NCBI GenBank assembly: GCA_029916745.1 | Contig: JARXWK010000008.1 | Span: 1 to 64,000, forward strand | Direction: 5' to 3' | Source: Dysgonomonadaceae bacterium PH5-43 | GTDB lineage: Bacteria; Bacteroidota; Bacteroidia; Bacteroidales; Azobacteroidaceae | Length of the DNA stretch: 64,000 nucleotides | Shown here: piece by piece, positions 54,669 to 63,297 of the stretch | Layout: each line of letters opens with the position of its first letter | Numbering within the stretch: position 1 is the first letter of the stretch | The notes under the pieces: generated by a model | Databases searched by the model: none | Told to the model about the DNA's origin: nothing | The model's input: only the letters and a program-made list of their open reading frames with translations | Made by a program: the position numbers and the translations under genes

Positions 54669-55298
54669 TTAATTTGTATTATTATTTTTAGATTTGATAT
54701 TCTTATCATATTTGAAATACGTTGTCATATAAGAATAGAATGATGCAACAATTAATAAAATGCACGCTATAAAAACTATTAACGATAATATTTCTCCGTT
54801 AAAACAAATTACTCCTTCTTTAGAGCAGATTGCAATAAATATAAACAACTGAGAAGCCGTTATAAACCAGAAAAATATTCTATAAAAATCCGGTAGATAA
54901 TCCCAATAGTTTTTATTATCGGCATTGTATAATCCTTGAAATATATCATCATATTCTCTTTTCAGTTCCCGTTTTCTTATAATCATATTCAAATGATGGT
55001 CACGTCTAAACCCATAACCTATATTTAGAATTATCATATTCAGCAATAATAAGATAGATAAAACAATAAAAGTTGTTGCTAGTAAAATAGAATTGGAAAA
55101 GTAGATTTGATTGTTATATAGGCTTATATATGTCTGTGAATAAATCACACAATCAGCAGTATGAACATACACAAATCCAAATCCGCCAAATAAAACAAAA
55201 AGAGCAATCAAAAATTTAATAAATAACCCTTGATGATGATTTTGATTCTCTGCAAATTGAGAATGTAAAGTTTCTAAAATAGGTGATTTTTCAACCAT
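54669..55298 (-). CDS. Small multi-pass membrane protein of unknown function
   Basis: This inner-membrane protein of about 209 aa starts at the ATG at 55298 (MVEKSPILETLHSQF); a TTG at 55331 is in frame but weaker. I see four hydrophobic segments in two pairs: about 28-48 and 67-92, then about 137-156 and 170-192, with a charged loop (RKRELKREYDDIFQG) between the pairs. No family is recognised. It ends 6 nt before the giant leucine-rich-repeat gene on the same strand, so it is in that operon. A promoter lies at 55454-55482 upstream. It may help export or regulate its neighbour, or be unrelated; neither is shown. Confidence 0.7.
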   Translation of the reverse strand: MVEKSPILETLHSQFAENQNHHQGLFIKFLIALFVLFGGFGFVYVHTADCVIYSQTYISLYNNQIYFSNSILLATTFIVLSILLLLNMIILNIGYGFRRDHHLNMIIRKRELKREYDDIFQGLYNADNKNYWDYLPDFYRIFFWFITASQLFIFIAICSKEGVICFNGEILSLIVFIACILLIVASFYSYMTTYFKYDKNIKSKNNNTN

Positions 55299-55392
55299 CA
55301 GAATAAAGCGTATTGCCCTCTCCGGCTCCAAAAGAAGAGTTTATAAAATAAGAAAGCGTGGAACCGTTAACTTACTTTATCAAGTGAAATAA

Positions 55393-55415
55393 GTCAAACA
55401 CTTTCAATGTTTGAT
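55393..55415. other. Hairpin in the leader of the membrane-protein/LRR operon
   Basis: TCAAACA and TGTTTGA pair around about 8 nt, between the promoter box and the start codon on the minus strand. It may affect translation or mRNA stability. Confidence 0.35.
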
Positions 55416-55453
55416 ATGTCTAATATGTATGCCGATTGTTATTAATCGACGTG

Positions 55454-55482
55454 CAAATATAAACATAATTTTAATATTACAA
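55454..55482 (-). promoter_or_regulatory. Promoter of the membrane-protein/LRR operon
   Basis: Minus strand: TTG (55482-55480), 18 nt, TATATTTG (55461-55454). The leader is about 150 nt long. The space to 55597 holds the divergent promoter of the WYL gene and nothing else that I see. Confidence 0.6.
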
Positions 55483-55538
55483 GCGTTTTCGCCCTTAATG
55501 GACTGTTGCGGTTGCAAAATTAATTACCGAGTATGCCA

Positions 55539-55567
55539 TTGTATGACGCTTTAAATGATTATTTTTG
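55539..55567 (+). promoter_or_regulatory. Promoter of the WYL-domain regulator
   Basis: TTG (55539-55541), 18 nt, TATTTTTG (55560-55567). It overlaps the TTG at 55565 that would otherwise extend the gene, so the ATG at 55598 is the start. Confidence 0.6.
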
Positions 55568-55597
55568 TATTTAATCGATAATTTGAAGTATTTTATT

Positions 55598-56506
55598 ATG
55601 TCTCGAATCCATCATTTACAACGTAACTTGTTGATTATACACAAGATTAAAAGCTCTATGTATATCAGTTTCTCGGAACTCACTCGTTATTTAGAGCAAG
55701 AACTATTTTTTCGTGGAATACTCAATACTGGATTATCTCGCAGAACAATACAACGAGACTTCCAGACTATAAGAACTGATTTCGGTATAGATATAGAATA
55801 TTGTTATTATAATAAAGGTTATTATATTAAAGAGAATGCAATACGTTCAGACACCGAACGGTTTCTTGATTCGCTCGATATACTTTCGTCTCTTAACTCA
55901 GAAACTGGAATACCTGATTTTATATTGCCAGAGAAACATCGCCCTATGGGAATACAGCATCTGTATCATCTTATTTATGCTCTTAAAAATTCATTGCGTA
56001 TCTCTTTCTCTTATTTGATATTTGGAACGGAACAACCGTTTACTAAAGTATTGGAACCGTATGCCTTAAAAGAATGTCGGGGACGATGGTATCTTGTTGG
56101 GTGCAACACTGGAGGTAATGAACTAAAAACATACGGACTTGATAGAATATCTGATCTTGTTGTTTTAGATGAAGATTTTCATAAAAACAACTCAATAGAT
56201 GTGACTGCTAAATTCAAAGATAGTTTTGGTATTTATTCGTCTAATGAATATCCGGTAGAAGATGTTGTTCTCTCTTTTGATGCTCGAGATGGTAATTATC
56301 TAAAGTCTCTACCCTTACACCATAGTCAGACTATAATAACCGACAATAAAGATGAATTTGTTATCCGTTTACGACTTAAAATAACACTGGATTTTGTAAT
56401 GGAACTTATGTCTCGAAGCTGGTCGTTGAAGGTGATAGAGCCATTGTCTTTACGCGAACAGATACATTCTATTTGCAAATCGGCATTAGAGAGAAATCGT
56501 TCATAG
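55598..56506 (+). CDS. WYL-domain transcriptional regulator
   Basis: This is a DNA-binding regulator of about 302 aa. An N-terminal winged helix-turn-helix (residues about 5-65, LSRRTIQRDFQTIRTDFGI) is followed by a WYL domain (about 120-200; ECRGRWYLVGCN, LDRISDL) and a WCX-type C-terminal part. WYL domains sense nucleic acids or nucleotides and often control defence or DNA-damage genes. It is divergent from the membrane-protein/LRR operon and could control it through the shared upstream region; that is inference. The start is fixed by the promoter position. Confidence 0.9.
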   Translation: MSRIHHLQRNLLIIHKIKSSMYISFSELTRYLEQELFFRGILNTGLSRRTIQRDFQTIRTDFGIDIEYCYYNKGYYIKENAIRSDTERFLDSLDILSSLNSETGIPDFILPEKHRPMGIQHLYHLIYALKNSLRISFSYLIFGTEQPFTKVLEPYALKECRGRWYLVGCNTGGNELKTYGLDRISDLVVLDEDFHKNNSIDVTAKFKDSFGIYSSNEYPVEDVVLSFDARDGNYLKSLPLHHSQTIITDNKDEFVIRLRLKITLDFVMELMSRSWSLKVIEPLSLREQIHSICKSALERNRS

Positions 56507-56614
56507 TAGAACTCTCTCGCTTGTCTTATTAAAAAGCAGACATTTTCCTCTGCCTTGAGCGCAAAGCGACACACCCACATTCCCAACAACCCTGAATGGA
56601 TTCGTTTTTTAAGG

Positions 56615-56768
56615 CTTTCAGCCTTTTTGCGCCTTATCTCTGGAGACGCGGCACGCCAGTCTCTACTGTGCTTTGCGTTTTACTGCGCTTGTCGCGCAAC
56701 TTTTATCTTTTAGTTTTTAGTTTTTAACTGCGAGTAAGCTCGCTTGTCGCCAACTCTTTGTTCTTAGT
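56615..56768 (+). repeat. R1 interspersed repeat, diverged copy i
   Basis: GGAGACGCGGCACGCCAG, CTCTACTGTGCTTTGCG, CGCGCAACTTTTATC, stutter units, CTGCGAGTAAGCTCGC and TTGTCGCCAACTC follow family order. It fills most of the gap between the convergent WYL and symporter genes. Confidence 0.65.
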
Positions 56769-56769
56769 T

Positions 56770-58104
56770 CTAAATAACCTCTAACAAATCGAGGAATATA
56801 ACTATTATAGCCAATGGAACAAAAAACCTTATTAAGAACCAAAGCACATTAAATATTTTCACTTTTATTACGCCTCCGTTAGTTAACTCATCTTTAACTT
56901 CCGATTTTTTAAGTTTCCAACCTACAAATAAACTTATAAACAATGCTCCAATTGGCATTATATAAATCGACGACAGTTTATCGAAGAAGTCAAATATATT
57001 ATTGCCTAATATTTTGAAATCAGACAATACTCCCATAGAAAGCGAACACAATACACCTGTAATAGCTAATGCCACTCCCGAATACACCAATGCTTTATGA
57101 CGAGATATTTTCTTTTCTTCTGTAAGATATGAGATTATTACTTCGAGTAAAGATATTGCCGAAGTAAGTGCTGCAACTATAAGTACAATAAAAAACACAA
57201 TGGCAAATATACTACCTCCAGGCATACTTGCAAAAACTTCGGGAAGCACTATAAAAAGAAGTCCCGGTCCTTGAGTAGGTTCAAACCCAAAAGAAAATAC
57301 GGCTGGAAGTATCAAGAAACCTGCAAGCAAAGCAAATATTAAATCCATCACAATGGTTATAATACCTATTTTACAAATACTCTCCGTTTTGCCAACGTAA
57401 GAACCGTAAGTTAAAGCTATTCCCATACCTAAGCTTAAAGAGAACAATCCTTGTCCTAAGGCATTAAGAACAACATCGGGAGTAACCTTACTCCAATCAG
57501 GTTTTATCATAAAGTCGATACCTACTTGAGCATTAGGCAAAGTTAAAGAGTAAATGGCTAATATAAATACCATAATAAATAACGAAGGCATAAGTATTTT
57601 AGAATACTTCTCGATACCGTTTTTCACTCCCAACCATAATATAGACACTGTTATTCCTAAGAATAATAAGTGCATTACAACCGGAGTTATAGGCGAACTA
57701 ACAAATGATTCGAATTGTGTTTGAGCCACTCCTGTTGTTGTAAAACCTAACTGTAACGATGTAAAGAAATATTTAATAGCCCACCCTCCTACTACAGAGT
57801 AAAAAGATAAGATTATGAAAGCGCAAACAACTCCAAGCAATCCCGTAAAATACCATTTACTTCTGGGTGCTAATTTTTTGAAGGCTCCCACAGGATTAGA
57901 TTGAGAACGTCTTCCTATAATAAATTCCGACATCATCAATGGGAAGTATAGTATAAATAAAAATATTATATACACAATAATAAAAGCAGCTCCTCCATTG
58001 TTTCCTGCCATATACGGAAATTTCCATAAATTACCTAAACCAACCGCCGAACCTATCAAAGCCATTAATGCTCCCATCTGCGACGAAAATGTATCTCTTT
58101 TCAT
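56770..58104 (-). CDS. Sodium-dependent transporter (neurotransmitter:sodium symporter family)
   Basis: This inner-membrane symporter takes up an amino acid or related amine with sodium. The first membrane segment has the family motif GSAVGLGNLWKFPYM, which forms the sodium and substrate site, and there are about 11-12 hydrophobic segments in 444 aa. I chose the ATG at 58104 (MKRDTFSSQ) because a TATTTTTG promoter box lies at 58133-58126 on the minus strand, on top of the longer start. The substrate is unknown; bacterial relatives carry tyrosine, tryptophan or leucine. It is divergent from the T9SS operon. Confidence 0.93.
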   Translation of the reverse strand: MKRDTFSSQMGALMALIGSAVGLGNLWKFPYMAGNNGGAAFIIVYIIFLFILYFPLMMSEFIIGRRSQSNPVGAFKKLAPRSKWYFTGLLGVVCAFIILSFYSVVGGWAIKYFFTSLQLGFTTTGVAQTQFESFVSSPITPVVMHLLFLGITVSILWLGVKNGIEKYSKILMPSLFIMVFILAIYSLTLPNAQVGIDFMIKPDWSKVTPDVVLNALGQGLFSLSLGMGIALTYGSYVGKTESICKIGIITIVMDLIFALLAGFLILPAVFSFGFEPTQGPGLLFIVLPEVFASMPGGSIFAIVFFIVLIVAALTSAISLLEVIISYLTEEKKISRHKALVYSGVALAITGVLCSLSMGVLSDFKILGNNIFDFFDKLSSIYIMPIGALFISLFVGWKLKKSEVKDELTNGGVIKVKIFNVLWFLIRFFVPLAIIVIFLDLLEVI

Positions 58105-58125
58105 ATACTTTATTATTTTGTTTCG

Positions 58126-58133
58126 CAAAAATA
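58126..58133 (-). promoter_or_regulatory. -7 promoter box of the symporter gene
   Basis: The minus strand reads TATTTTTG about 22 nt before the ATG at 58104. The promoter of the divergent porP gene must lie in the same 63-nt space or inside the symporter gene; I cannot see it. Confidence 0.5.
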
Positions 58134-58167
58134 CAATTAATTAACCATATAATCGTTTACTAAAACA

Positions 58168-59208
58168 ATGAAAAGAATTATTGTTATAGCATCGGCTCTA
58201 TTGTTTTCGGTTATATTTACACTGAAAGCACAGTTCGACTCGCAGTTAAGTAACTACTGGGCAATAACTAATTTTTACAATCCAGCTTACGCCGGAACGT
58301 CTGGAAACATCGAATTAACAGGGCTTTACCGTCTTCAATGGTTAGGTATCGAGAACGCTCCCAAAACAGGTATTATAGCTGGAGATATGCCTCTAAAGAT
58401 TGGAGATAAGCAACACGGAGTTGGTGTTTCGATGTATAACGATAAAATAGGATTGTTTAAGTCGAACGTTTTATCCGGACAATTTGCTTATAAATTAAAA
58501 ATGTTTGGAGGAAATATGAGTATAGGCTTACAAGCTGGTTATATAAATCAATCGTTTGATGGGTCGAAGGTTGTTTTACCTGATAATGTTGGGAATAACG
58601 AAGATGGTTCTGGTTCAGGCACAAGCGACGACGCCTTCCCTACCGCCGAAGTATCTGCAACAGGGTTCGATGCTGCTTTAGGGTTGTTCTTTAGTAAACC
58701 AAAATGGTATGTTGGACTTTCCGTTACTCACCTTACGGCACCCAAATTAGACTTAAACGATAATACAGTATTAGAAATTCCACGCTCCTATTATTTTACG
58801 GCTGGATACAATATTAAACTAAACAATCCGTTATTAGAATTACGACCATCTGTTTTAGTTAAAACAACAGAGTTAAGTTCATTCTATGTAGAAGGCGATT
58901 CTTTATTAGTAGAAACAAAAGAAAATACGCTTAAGGGATTATGGACTCAAACTCAAATTGATGTAAATTTACGTATGGTCTACAACAACTCTCTGTGGGG
59001 AGGTGTTTCTTGGAGAAAAGATGATGCAGTGATAATTATGCTGGGGGGGAAGTTCAAAATGTTTGAAGTTGGATATGCTTATGATTTCCCAATTTCAAAG
59101 ATAAGAACAAGCTCAACAGGGAGTCACGAAATATTTATAAAATACGCCCTTGAAATAGATACAAAGAAGGGCAAGAAAGGAAAGTCAAAAAGCGTAAGAA
59201 TATTATAA
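58168..59208 (+). CDS. porP: PorP/SprF-family T9SS outer-membrane protein
   Basis: This is an outer-membrane beta-barrel of the PorP/SprF family, which works with the PorK/PorN ring and anchors or helps export T9SS cargo. The signal peptide ends at LKAQ. FDSQLSNYWAITNFYNPAYAGT is the family opening, followed by alternating beta strands (VGVSMYNDKIG, ALGLFFSKPKWYVGLSVTHL). The 346-aa length is typical. It is the first gene of porP-gldK-gldL-gldM-gldN, the order seen in Porphyromonas gingivalis, with 3 nt to gldK. Confidence 0.92.
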   Translation: MKRIIVIASALLFSVIFTLKAQFDSQLSNYWAITNFYNPAYAGTSGNIELTGLYRLQWLGIENAPKTGIIAGDMPLKIGDKQHGVGVSMYNDKIGLFKSNVLSGQFAYKLKMFGGNMSIGLQAGYINQSFDGSKVVLPDNVGNNEDGSGSGTSDDAFPTAEVSATGFDAALGLFFSKPKWYVGLSVTHLTAPKLDLNDNTVLEIPRSYYFTAGYNIKLNNPLLELRPSVLVKTTELSSFYVEGDSLLVETKENTLKGLWTQTQIDVNLRMVYNNSLWGGVSWRKDDAVIIMLGGKFKMFEVGYAYDFPISKIRTSSTGSHEIFIKYALEIDTKKGKKGKSKSVRIL

Positions 59209-59211
59209 AAT

Positions 59212-60633
59212 ATGAAGAAGTTAATTTTTCTAACTATTACAACGGTTATATTAACAGCCTGCGGACGTTCAGTTTCTGGCGATGGCGGTGAGCTTAGTGG
59301 CGTTAGAGCTACTGCTTGGAACGAACCTAATCCTCACGGAATGGTACTTATTAAAAGAGGTTCGTTTGAAATGGGACCTCAAAAGAACGATACTGTTTGG
59401 GGTATTTATCAAAACCCAAGGGGTATGTCGTTAGATAATTTTTGGATGGACGATACCGAAATTACTAACGCTGAATATCGTCAGTTTGAATATTGGGTCA
59501 GAGACTCTATAATCAGAGATAGACTTTACGACCCTGCTTATGGAGGCAACGACCTTTTTAAGATAGAGGAAGATAAAGACGGTAATCCTTACGACCCTCC
59601 TATTATCGACTGGAAAAGACCTATCCCTACCGAAAGAAGGGCTACCGAAGACGAGTGGATAGCTATACAGAGTGTAAATTACACTCACCCGGTTACTGGT
59701 GATGTAAAATTAGATCCAGATCAAATGATTTATCGCTACTCTACTTTTGATGCTACTCAAGCTGCTCTAAGACGTAATAGATTAGACCCAACAAAAAGAG
59801 TTTACAACACTGATATTACTGTTAATCCAGACGAAGTAATTATGATTTCTAAAGATACTGCTTACTTCGATGATGAAGGCAGAATTATTAGCGAAACCAT
59901 TACTCGTCAACTTTCTACTTTGTGGGACTTTGAAAACAGTTACATAGTGAACATACACCCCGACGAATCTGCTTGGGTAAACGATTTCAACAATTCTTAC
60001 AACGAGCCTTATATGCGCTTGTATTACAATCACCCAATGTACGACGACTATCCTGTAGTTGGTGTGTCTTGGGATCAAGCAAATGCTTTCTGTAATTGGA
60101 GAACTGAATATCTTAAAAAGTCTCTCGACGAAACAAGAAAAAACACTATCGAACCTTATCGCCTTCCTACTGAGGCTGAGTTTGAATATGCTGCTCGTGC
60201 TGGCAACTCCGACAACATTTACCCTTGGAGCAAAGAAGGTACTCAAGGTGATAAAGACTGCTTCTTAGGAAACTTCAAACCAGGAGAAGGAAATTACACT
60301 GCCGATGGACATATGATTACTTCTCGTGTTGCTTCTTTCACTCCTAATGCTTTTGGGTTATATGATATGGCTGGTAATGTTGCCGAATGGACTTCTTCTG
60401 CATTCTTAGAGTCGGGACCTGAAATTATGAACGATATAAACCCTGAATACAGATATAGAGCGGCAAAAGAAGACCCCTACTCTATGAAAAGAAAAGTAGT
60501 TAGAGGTGGTTCTTGGAAAGACGTTGCACATTTTATTCGCTCAGACATTCGCAGCTCTGAATATCAAAACGAACAACGTTCTTATATAGGTTTCAGATGT
60601 GTAAGAACTCAAGTCGGAGCTTCTAAGAGATAA
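59212..60633 (+). CDS. gldK: T9SS ring lipoprotein GldK/PorK
   Basis: GldK/PorK is an outer-membrane lipoprotein that forms, with GldN/PorN, the periplasmic ring of T9SS. The signal peptide ends with lipobox LTAC (Cys about 17). The rest is a formylglycine-generating-enzyme-like fold: GSFEMGPQ, DDTEITNAEYRQF, GVSWDQANAFCNW, LPTEAEFEYAAR, GNVAEW and RGGSW. It is not expected to be an enzyme. The length is 473 aa. The overlap with porP is nearly zero, and gldL follows after 35 nt. Confidence 0.95.
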   Translation: MKKLIFLTITTVILTACGRSVSGDGGELSGVRATAWNEPNPHGMVLIKRGSFEMGPQKNDTVWGIYQNPRGMSLDNFWMDDTEITNAEYRQFEYWVRDSIIRDRLYDPAYGGNDLFKIEEDKDGNPYDPPIIDWKRPIPTERRATEDEWIAIQSVNYTHPVTGDVKLDPDQMIYRYSTFDATQAALRRNRLDPTKRVYNTDITVNPDEVIMISKDTAYFDDEGRIISETITRQLSTLWDFENSYIVNIHPDESAWVNDFNNSYNEPYMRLYYNHPMYDDYPVVGVSWDQANAFCNWRTEYLKKSLDETRKNTIEPYRLPTEAEFEYAARAGNSDNIYPWSKEGTQGDKDCFLGNFKPGEGNYTADGHMITSRVASFTPNAFGLYDMAGNVAEWTSSAFLESGPEIMNDINPEYRYRAAKEDPYSMKRKVVRGGSWKDVAHFIRSDIRSSEYQNEQRSYIGFRCVRTQVGASKR

Positions 60634-60668
60634 TTAAATAAAATAAGTAAGTAAAAAAACATCATACA

Positions 60669-61703
60669 ATGGGATTCAAAAAAAGATATAAAAACTTTGT
60701 GGAGAAGTTCTTATCCGGAGAACAAGGTAAAAGATTTTTTCACATTTTCTATAATTTAGGTGCTGCTATAGTTGTTATTGGTGCCTTAGCAAAAATTAAT
60801 CATTGGCCTTGGGGCTTAGGTAGTTTTCTTTTAGGTTTAGGTTTATTTACCGAATTCTTTGTCTTTCTTATTTCCGCTTTCGACAAACCAACGAGAGAAT
60901 GGTTGTGGGACAGAGTATTCCCTGTGTTAGACTCTGGAGATGAAAAAGATAAACCCGAATTTCAAGGAGGCTCAGGTACTGTTATTGTAGGGGGTGGTTC
61001 TTCTGAAGGTAACGGATCTCCTGTTGTAATCGGAGGTGTATCTTTCGGCAATAATACACAAACAGCATCTGAAGCGGTAGAAAATATGTCGCCAGGACAG
61101 GTTCGCCAATCATTCGGCATTCCTAATGCTGTAGATATTTCGGAAGAAGACACAAATGCCCTTACTGCAAGTATTAAGAAAATGGCTGCCGCCGCCGACC
61201 AATTATCTAAGATGGCAGAAATGACAGAAGCTACTCAAACATATCTCGATCAAGTAACTTCGATGTCGGAAGATATGAAGAGATTTAGCGAGGTAACCAA
61301 CAATCTTACTGGTGTATCTGATGTATTATTAAAATCATACGAAAGCATAACCAACAATTCAGATGGTATAACTCAATCATCTCAAGGATATGTTCAACAG
61401 ATGGATAATCTGAATAGAAACATACAAGGACTTAACACTATATACGAAATACAGTTGAAGAGTGTAAGTTCTCAAATAGATGCAATAGAGAAAATTAATT
61501 CGGGATTGATGCGTATTAGAGATTTATATGAAGGTTCGATAGTAGACAGTTCGGTATTCCGTACCGAAACAGAACGAATGGCAAATCAGTTACAACAACT
61601 AAATGCTGTTTATAGCAGACTGTTAAATGCTATGACTGTTAATATGTATAACAATCCTGGCTTCCCTACTAATAACCCAAGTGGTACTAATCCTAATATT
61701 TAA
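60669..61703 (+). CDS. gldL: T9SS motor protein GldL/PorL
   Basis: GldL/PorL is the inner-membrane partner of GldM and forms the proton-driven rotary motor of T9SS. Two membrane segments lie at about residues 24-44 and 50-72, with the HWPWG motif between them; a Glu in the second segment (GLFTEFFVF) is the proton-carrying residue in homologues. A cytoplasmic domain of about 250 residues with coiled coils follows (METTQ-like and Asn-rich stretches). The length is 344 aa, slightly longer than in P. gingivalis. Confidence 0.93.
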   Translation: MGFKKRYKNFVEKFLSGEQGKRFFHIFYNLGAAIVVIGALAKINHWPWGLGSFLLGLGLFTEFFVFLISAFDKPTREWLWDRVFPVLDSGDEKDKPEFQGGSGTVIVGGGSSEGNGSPVVIGGVSFGNNTQTASEAVENMSPGQVRQSFGIPNAVDISEEDTNALTASIKKMAAAADQLSKMAEMTEATQTYLDQVTSMSEDMKRFSEVTNNLTGVSDVLLKSYESITNNSDGITQSSQGYVQQMDNLNRNIQGLNTIYEIQLKSVSSQIDAIEKINSGLMRIRDLYEGSIVDSSVFRTETERMANQLQQLNAVYSRLLNAMTVNMYNNPGFPTNNPSGTNPNI

Positions 61704-61720
61704 TCTTTAATTAAAATAAG

Positions 61721-63286
61721 ATGGCTTCAAATAGCGCAAACTCTCCAAGACAAAGAATGATAAACCTGATGTATCTGGTTTTCATTGCAATGATGGCACT
61801 AAACGTATCGTCGGAAGTGCTTGATGGCTTTGAATTGGTAGAAGAAAGTTTGCTTCGTTCGGTAGAAGCTGTATCTCAAAATAACAAACTTTTGTTTTCC
61901 GACTTAGAGTATTCTTACAAAAACAATCCTGAGAAGACGAAAGAATGGTATGAGAAAGCGCTAACCGTAAAAGAAAAAACAGACTCTTTATTCAATTATA
62001 TGCAAGAACTAAAGGTACGCATTGTGCAAAAGGCTGACGGTAAAGATGGAGACCCTGAAAACCTTGAACACCCCGACGACCTTAATGCCGCTTACGAAGT
62101 TATGTTCGAGAGAGGCAAAATGGACGCTAACAAATTGAAAGAAGATATTAATGTATACAGAGATTATATAACCTCTTTAATTAACAACCCTAACATTAAA
62201 GAGATTATAGAAAATAATTTAAGCACAGAACCCTCAGATAAGGCTAAAGAAAAAAACATATCGTGGGAAGAGTCGATGTTTTGGCAAATGCCTGTGGCTG
62301 CGGCTATAACTCTTGTTACTAAACTGCAAAATGATATTCGTGCTGCAGAAGGAGAAGTTTTAAGCGATCTGCGCAACAACATAGATATAGATGACTTCCG
62401 TGTAAATAGAGTTCAATCTTTTGTTATTCCAGAAGCACAGACGGTTGTTAAAGGAACTCCTTTCAAAGCCGACATTGTTCTTTCTGCTCAAGATTCAACA
62501 AAACGTCCAAAGATATTTGTTAATGGGAAACAACTTCCTGAAGATGCTTTAGGCAAATATGTTGCAAACACAAGTTCTACAGGAGCATTCCAGTTAAAAG
62601 GACATATAGAAATGCCAAGAGAAGATGGTTCGTTTAGCAAACACGACTTTAGTTATCAGTATTTTGTAGTAGAGCCAAGTGCTACTATAGCTCCTCTTTT
62701 AATGAATATGCTTTACGCTGGTATTAATAATGAAATACGTATAGCAGTACCAGGTGTAGCAAGCGAAAATGTTACTGCCACCATCTCTAACGGAACTCTA
62801 TCTCGTAAAGGTAACGACATTTGGGTTGCTACTCCTCGTTTAGGTTCTGATGCTGTTATTACTGTAAGCGCAAAAATGGCAGGAGGTAGAACTCAAGAAA
62901 TGGCTAAAACAACTTTTAGAGTACGACAACTACCCGACCCTACTGCTTTTCTTAATATAACAAATGTTGATGGCAACAAGGTCAGATTTAAAGGAGGTAA
63001 AATATCTAAAACTGTTTTATCGAATGTAGATGTTGTAAATGCAGCTATCGACGATGGCATTCTGGATATTGCGTTCAAGGTAATTAGATTTGAACTAACA
63101 ACTGTTGGTGGTACAGGACTAACAATAAGAGAATTATCTGACGGCAACAAACTATCGAACCGTCAAAAAGATATGATTAAAAGGCTAAATCGACAACAAA
63201 CAGCATTAATTAGAGGAATAGTAGTTCAAGGTCCTGACGGATTGGAAAGAACTCTTACTTCTCCATTAGAAATAATAATAAATTAA
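61721..63286 (+). CDS. gldM: T9SS motor/shaft protein GldM/PorM
   Basis: GldM/PorM has one N-terminal membrane helix (RMINLMYLVFIAMMALNVSS, about 11-30) and a long periplasmic shaft of four domains that links the GldL motor to the GldK/GldN ring. The region from about 225 holds the Ig-like domains (PRLGSDAVITVSAKMAGGRT). The 521-aa length fits the family. It lies 17 nt after gldL and 11 nt before gldN. Confidence 0.95.
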   Translation: MASNSANSPRQRMINLMYLVFIAMMALNVSSEVLDGFELVEESLLRSVEAVSQNNKLLFSDLEYSYKNNPEKTKEWYEKALTVKEKTDSLFNYMQELKVRIVQKADGKDGDPENLEHPDDLNAAYEVMFERGKMDANKLKEDINVYRDYITSLINNPNIKEIIENNLSTEPSDKAKEKNISWEESMFWQMPVAAAITLVTKLQNDIRAAEGEVLSDLRNNIDIDDFRVNRVQSFVIPEAQTVVKGTPFKADIVLSAQDSTKRPKIFVNGKQLPEDALGKYVANTSSTGAFQLKGHIEMPREDGSFSKHDFSYQYFVVEPSATIAPLLMNMLYAGINNEIRIAVPGVASENVTATISNGTLSRKGNDIWVATPRLGSDAVITVSAKMAGGRTQEMAKTTFRVRQLPDPTAFLNITNVDGNKVRFKGGKISKTVLSNVDVVNAAIDDGILDIAFKVIRFELTTVGGTGLTIRELSDGNKLSNRQKDMIKRLNRQQTALIRGIVVQGPDGLERTLTSPLEIIIN

Positions 63287-63297
63287 ACTCACAATAT

